NCBI GenBank assembly: GCA_016806645.1 | Contig: JACSYO010000150.1 | Span: 2,713,501 to 2,777,500 of the forward strand | Origin: Ophiodon elongatus | Taxonomy: Eukaryota; Chordata; Actinopteri; Perciformes; Hexagrammidae | Direction: 5' to 3' | DNA length: 64,000 nt | Shown: positions 58,441 to 64,000 of the stretch, in pieces | How positions within the stretch are numbered: the first letter of the stretch is position 1 | How the letters are laid out: every line of letters begins with the position of its first letter | Made by a program: the position numbers and the translations under genes | The notes under the pieces: generated by a model | Databases searched by the model: none | What the model was told of the DNA's origin: nothing | What the model saw: the letters and a program-made list of their open reading frames with translations, nothing else

Positions 58441-61101
58441 TTGGTTGGGAGATGCAGTGACTTAAACCTTTAAACTTGAGAGTAGAAGAGCGATTAAGAA
58501 AGAAAAGTCTAATAATAAGGTGCATACAAAGGCAGAAAGAGCCACAGACAAAAATGAGACGAGAGTGACCTTGACAGTCAAGACCTGACCTTGAAGAAGA
58601 ATGTTATAGAGGTCAATACTCAGTGAAGAGGAAATAATGATTCCTGTTTAATGGCTCGCTTAATGTTTCTCATAATATGTACAGAGGTGAATCAAGTCGA
58701 TTTTCAAAGCCTTATGGGTGCTTTAGTGTCCCATCAAACTAACTGTCACTGGAGGATTTATTTTACATGGAGGGTCATGTTGGTGAGTCTGACCTGTGTC
58801 CAGTGGTGCTGCACACCAATCATTGAATGGAGCTTTAATGACTAAAATAATAAAATACTGATATTTTAAGCATTTCAATTACTCCTTTTTTATTTTGTAT
58901 TAATTGCGATAAAAGTATTTGCAAAGTAAGCCAACAACAAATAATTACTTTGTAAAAAAAAAAAAGGAGAAGAGTGAACTGGGTACCAGGTCTCAGCTGG
59001 TTGGTGATAAGCTTGTGTTATCCCAGTGGGTAAACACACCAGCAGCTAAATCTACACTCAAACAGTCGTCATAACCCCATTTACTGTCCTCATCACAGAA
59101 TATGAACCAAAGTCATTTAAAGAAATATGTAATTTTGTACGAGTCCTTGTTTCCCTGAATTCTTTACAATGGAGATGGCGAGCGCAAAGTGAGCGCGACC
59201 CATTGAGCCTCAATGGCCACATTTATTGTAAATACTCCAGATTGAAAAAAATAAATCAGAATTTTATTTCAAGATGCCCCCTCTTGTCTCGTCTTGTCTT
59301 GTGAGGTGCTTCTTAGTGCATTTGTTTGTTTGCATTTATAATGTCGGAAACAGCTTGCAGAAGTTTATGTTTATGCTTTAGTGCTAATATATAATTTCAA
59401 AATGGCTCTCTATTTAAGCTGGACAATATCATTTTAAGATCTGTATCACACTAAACTGTCACTTTTATGTATATTGATAACAATTAACATATTTAAGTTG
59501 TTTTTCCTCTTATTAGATTACTTTTACATGACATTAATACAGAATGACCAGTAAAATTCTGAACTTTGGGTTTATTTATTTATTTTTGATTGATAATCTG
59601 GTGAGATGTCATTAGTTTTCAATGGCCTATTCCCAATTTCCTAATAGTTTAATTCAGACTATTTATTCAGTGGAAATTGTAATTGTAATAAATGAAGGGA
59701 GGGCAGAGATCCGTCTGTAAATTATTTGTTTTGCAGTCCTGCTCTGTAGCCTCTCATTCACAGACGGAGTCGTGGGTGTGTCTGTAATGGGGAGTCAGCC
59801 ATGAAAAAGAAAAAAAAGCTGTGAACGAAAGCGGACTCATTACAGGCAAACTCAAAAATGTGTTCATTCAAATTCATACCCGTGTCCCAAGGACATAAAC
59901 ACAAAATGAAACGTCAGCAGTTGGTAACTTCTGGCCTATAATTCCCCGAAAGGTTGTGAATCACATGTTGAAATGAAACCAACCAAATGTGTTCCAACAT
60001 CCTTCATGCCGTGTTTGGAACTATTTTCCCTTCGTGGATCCTTTCAATACAGTTTCCCTTTTTCTCACACCCTCCCTCCATCGCCTTTGTTACACACATA
60101 ATAACGATTCCCATCATCTAAATCCTCTCTGCCCTTTATGTCTTTCTCCCTCTCACTCCTTCTCTCTTGTGCCATGTGATGGCTCCTCCCCCCCCACCTC
60201 ATCTTTCCCCATTGTCCTTTTTCCCCCTCCATCACATTTCTCATCCCCTCTCTATTTCCGTACCACCGTTGTCCTGCTCATTCTCTTTCATTTCGGTTTC
60301 TCTCCATCCTCTCTTTCTGTCTCCCCGTCTCTCTGTTCAACAGTGCTCTTTGTGTTTTCTATAATCCTCTTTCTGTGGTGGTTTTTAATCTCCACTTTTA
60401 TAGAGGCAAGTGGCCGGAGGCCTTTTGATGGCTTTCTTCATGTGTGACTGTAAGCTTGTGTTAAGAGTGTCTGGGCGTGATATTCTGCTCAAAGGGAGGC
60501 TCGCTTTTTTATTACTCCTTTGCCTCCGTGTCACAGTTTTGCTTCCGGTAATAATACATCCAGAATACAAGCTGTCAATTTGACTTGTCAAGGTCAAGGC
60601 GACATCTCTCTCCCTCATCCCTCCCCATGTTTTTCCTCTTGTCATGTGTCGCAAACCTGCTCATCATCCTGTATCTTCCTCTTAGCCTCTTTTTTTATTC
60701 TATTCTACTTGAATGTGGACTTTTCTTGTTTTCTATTCTCTCTCCTCAAGGTCAAGCCTAATAGAAACCATTTGTCTATTAATCCAGAATGATATATTGA
60801 TCATAAACCGCAGACAGACATATAGATTGTCTTTAAAGCTAATTTAGAGGATATCTACCTTTTCTGTGCTTGGAAAAAAAGTAAATCCTGGCCTTGATAA
60901 AGTCAGCAAATGCATCTTTTCAATTGAGATTCCAGTCTGTTTTAGTGGTGGAGTAAACATTTTATAGATTACTGCAACAAAAACATCACCTGGTGATAAC
61001 CTCTCACCACCTGGGTTCAAAATAGGAATAATTCAATTCTATAAAAACACAAATCTATTCAGTGTGCTACAGTATTCAGCAATATAGGCCTTTGGTTCAT
61101 A
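58441..61101. other. non-coding; pyrimidine-rich tract
   Basis: AT-rich unique sequence (58440-59980) followed by a strongly pyrimidine-rich plus strand (60055-60390 and 60605-60760). The 152-codon frame at 59989-60447 (Ser/Leu/Phe/Pro-rich) is a product of that bias. An A run sits at 58953-58964. Confidence 0.5.
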
Positions 61102-61155
61102 GATGATGATGATGATGATGATGACGATGATGATGGTGATAATGGTGATGATGGT
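61102..61155. repeat. (GAT)n microsatellite, imperfect
   Basis: About 18 GAT units with GAC, GGT and AAT variants in the second half. Confidence 0.93.
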
Positions 61156-61416
61156 GAGCATGACTGGACTCAAAGAGCCTGTGTGTGGCCACTGCCCACA
61201 TCTTGCAGAAGCAATGCCGCTTGCTCCATAAGCTCTAAATCATCTTTGATCCAGCTGTCGATACTGTTAACAATTTGGTTTCCTCACCTTCCAGTTGATG
61301 TATTGAGAGAATAAGCGAATCCAATCAATTATTTTGACGTTACTCTGTCCACTTACTTCCCAATAGACTTGCTGCTGGACATATTGGGAAATTGATATTG
61401 ATCATCAAATTGAGCT
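61156..61416. other. short unique stretch
   Basis: Unique sequence between the GAT array and the CT array; nothing recognised. Confidence 0.4.
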
Positions 61417-61423
61417 TCTCTCC

Positions 61424-61454
<31 letters not shown>

Positions 61455-61475
61455 GCCTCTCTCTGCCTCTCTCTG

Positions 61476-61510
<35 letters not shown>

Positions 61511-61544
61511 CTCTCTCTCTCTCTCTCTCTCTCTGCCTCTCTCT
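61417..61544. repeat. (CT)n with higher-order CTCTCTGCCT units
   Basis: A 128-bp CT array interrupted by regularly spaced TGCC, giving three consecutive CTCTCTGCCT units (about 61449-61480) and two further isolated ones. It is a homopyrimidine tract with triplex potential. Confidence 0.95.
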
Positions 61545-62084
61545 TGGATAAGACATAGGAAGTATGTGGGAGATGCACATACAATTTATTTTCCCATGCT
61601 CGACTAATTGCCGATCTGCTTGTTGGATCCAAGTGATTCTCTGTATATCAGAAGTGGACGTAGTCAACGTGACGTCACCCATTGGTTTGTGGACTGATTA
61701 AGGTTCTTCTGAATTGGCTTCACTTTTCAGACCCGGAGGTTGCCGCATAATCTGGATAAAAAAATAGCCCCCACAACACAACACTTCTGATGCCATTTTC
61801 TGAATGAATGCGTCGTGTGTTATGTTGTTGAGCTGAAATGATCTTGTCGCCCTCTCATTTTAACTGGTCGTGTCGAGAACAGTCTGTGAAACTGTGTGCT
61901 TGAATTGTGTTGGTGGTCGTTTGAGACAGACATCTTCAGCAGAGTCTGCTTTGTGAGATCTATACGTTGTGGTTGCTGTTTTTCATAGAAGCACAAGTTG
62001 TGTTTTTCTTTGTTTTGTGAGCATCTGCTCTTGACGAGGCCGAACCTCTGTCCTTCTTTCTGGACCTCATTACTCTCTCTGGCT
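61545..62084. other. non-coding, no gene recognised
   Basis: Unique sequence with no supported feature. Confidence 0.5.
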
Positions 62085-62137
62085 ACACACACACCAACAC
62101 ACACACACACACGCACACACACACACACACACACACA
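62085..62137. repeat. (CA)n microsatellite, imperfect
   Basis: CA array with CCA and CG interruptions near 62094 and 62113. Confidence 0.93.
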
Positions 62138-63262
62138 TCAGAGTCCAGGCTGGGTTTCTGGACTTCATTAGTTTTCCAATTAGCTGCTGTCATCTGTCGA
62201 CCTTGGTTACTTGGGGCAACCATGACACCACAGCCAATTCTCTGTCCAGATTTGTCTCACAGGGAACAGATGGACTTCCTGTTTTCTTTTCTTTTTTCCA
62301 GGGGAAAGTCTAATTTAAAGTCTAGTTTAAATCTTCTTTTATGACATTTAAAGACAAAGACATCTTCCAATACATCAAATACCTAAATGAGAATAGCGTC
62401 GTTCTAAAAATGAGTTCAGGTGACTTAAACTACTTGGTGAAAGGAAAATACTCTGTAATTGCCTTCATGGTTTACAGGACCTGGAGCTGACTGTTGGTAT
62501 GCAGTGGGATACAAAATCCTAGAAGCCTATCACAAACTCACCTGTCAGAAAAATGTAAACATAGATCATTTAAAGTCATATGATCAAAGACCAATGCTGA
62601 TAGTTTTCGGGTAAGGACATGCTCATTTTATACCATATTTCGTTACAATATTCTGTCAAGTTATGAGCATTATTATAGCAGAACCACAGGGCCAATTGAC
62701 GTTTTGTGGTTTGACGAAGGGTATATTGAGCACGCCAGTATAGATCCTGGTATGAGTCAAGGTTATTTTTTAATTTATTTTTTATCTTCGGACCACTTAT
62801 ATTCTCATCAGAGTCGACTGAAGTCTTTTTCTGAGCATTTTGCCTCATAATTCTTTACTGACCAATGAAGAAGTGAAGTTTAAACTCAAAATGCAAAGCG
62901 CTAACAAGATACCACACCAATGCGGCATGCAGGACATGACACGTTTAGATGTTATTCAACTGTAAGTTGAGCAGAGGAAACTGAAATTTGGGAACCACAA
63001 TTTATTTGAGCTCAGTGAGGTAATCGAGTCCTTGATGTTCACCTGAGCTGTGGTTTCCAGCACTTTCAAGCAGCCCCGTGGCAGTTTAGGAGGTGGTTCA
63101 TAGGCAACATACAAACAACAACATGGTTGTCAAGGGAGTGTGTTTCTGATATCGATATTCTTCTTCACACACCTGAGTGATTATGTGAGCGTGTAAAGTT
63201 AATGGTTAAGTTGTGGGAAAACCCATTAGGTTTAAACCTGGAGTTTGAGGTGCAGCAAGCAG
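62138..63262. other. non-coding, no gene recognised
   Basis: Unique sequence. A pyrimidine tract ending CCAG (62279-62301) looks like a splice acceptor, but the downstream frame closes at once. The 90-codon minus frame at 62576-62848 has no domain. Confidence 0.5.
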
Positions 63263-63270
63263 ACACACAC

Positions 63271-63338
<68 letters not shown>
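63263..63338. repeat. (CA)n microsatellite
   Basis: About 37 CA units with one AA interruption near 63271, followed by a TATATACACA patch. Confidence 0.97.
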
Positions 63339-63342
<4 letters not shown>

Positions 63343-64000
63343 AACTGTATATATACACACATCAGCCATCAAACTACTATAGACACATTGTAAATAATCT
63401 ATACAGACAAGTCATTTATGAGTATTTTAATGTAACTGTTATTGTTATGTTTATTGCTCAGATGTCATTGTGACGTCAGGATTTGATCAGACTTGTTTAT
63501 TTGGTAGTTAAAAGATGTTTTAGTATGTAGGTCTAAAACAAGTTTGTATAAGATGGAACTTATCGCACTTATGCTTCTTGACTGAAATTTGTGAGAAGAA
63601 AAAGTTGCATGTTTATAGTTTATTTTTCAGTATTACTTTAATTTAATTTAATATTTTGTTTTTTACAAAACTGTCAGGGAACTTTATTACCTAATTACAC
63701 ACTGGGGAGAAAACGTCATGTTGATATCTGCTGACAAAATGAATGTTGATTTGAAAGGAACGACGCCGCAGGCATTCTCAGGTTTACGGGAAGCCTCCTT
63801 CTGTCCTGACCTGTTGCCGTCAGTCCAGACATGCAGCCGACATGGAGCCGACATCCGTGCCTTTTTAAAGCAGTTTGTGAAAACCGTTCAGGTTAATTGA
63901 GACCATATCGGTTACCAGAGAGAGCTTCAGTCTGTGGGAAACTGAGCAGCCGTTTATTTTTTCCTGGTTGATGAGTCTGAATAATCAGTTTCGAGCACAT
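63339..64000. other. non-coding to window end
   Basis: AT-rich unique sequence. The short frame at 63718-63900 has no domain. No gene is supported. Confidence 0.5.

Noticed and set aside
59989..60447. 152-codon Ser/Leu/Phe-rich frame
   Set aside because: Explained by a strong pyrimidine bias on the plus strand; the opposite strand lacks matching structure and no motif is present.
62279..62330. splice acceptor and exon
   Set aside because: Good pyrimidine tract and CCAG, but the downstream frame has stops almost immediately.
1..64000. CRISPR array, bacterial operon, viral genome or endogenous retrovirus
   Set aside because: No spaced direct repeats, no gene-dense coding, no LTR pairs or recognisable viral protein motifs were seen; tandem repeats here are microsatellites.

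Overview
This window looks like teleost fish DNA, probably a spiny-rayed (acanthomorph) species. The evidence is the repeat content: a Tc1/mariner copy with the familiar 'CACTCACCGGCCACTTTATTAGG' type of terminus (here 48151-49144), a tRNA-derived SINE with an A box and B box (45200-45525), two copies of a dispersed teleost repeat beginning CAGTGGTGGGAAATAAC/CAGAGGTGGAATGTAAC, and many long CA/GT, GA/CT and ATT microsatellites. I found no confident protein-coding gene, rRNA, functional tRNA, operon, CRISPR array or viral genome. The window is best described as a gene desert or the interior of a very large intron. Nearly all open frames are short and have no recognisable domain.

Layout. 1-14150: unique AT-rich sequence with candidate conserved noncoding blocks at 8090-8400, 9340-9520 and 12950-13180 (the last with a perfect DR1 nuclear-receptor element and a CRE-like site). 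14155-18473: transposon-rich, with a decayed hAT-like fragment, a retroelement 3' tail, a roughly 1.1 kb non-autonomous hAT-type element with terminal inverted repeats, and the first CAGTGGTGG-type repeat. 18474-31080: mostly unique sequence and microsatellites, with candidate regulatory blocks at 21370-21960 and 25780-26060 (POU octamer, paired ATGCAT, MEF2 box). 31080-32100: the most CNE-like block of the window. 32100-41410: unique sequence, GC/CpG-richer islets, a regulatory candidate with a palindromic SOX pair and a PBX-HOX site (37800-38180), and another candidate block (40560-41250) followed by a CTCF-like motif. 42784-43500: a decayed coiled-coil coding remnant on the minus strand. 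44490-49280: a CpG-rich islet, the SINE, a nested transposon mosaic and the dead Tc1 copy. 49280-64000: mostly unique sequence with microsatellites, a second CTCF-like motif, a retroelement fragment whose 3' end resembles the SINE tail, and two weak exon candidates (53703-53788 and 55864-56287).

How it fits together. If the conserved-looking blocks are real enhancers, the window would be a regulatory landscape for a developmental gene outside it. That is inference, because conservation cannot be measured here. I saw no sign of an undescribed gene system. The best-supported unusual structures are the nested repeat mosaic (46747-47911), the shared SINE/LINE-like tail, the hAT-type element with a degenerate 8-bp target duplication, and the palindromic transcription-factor sites.
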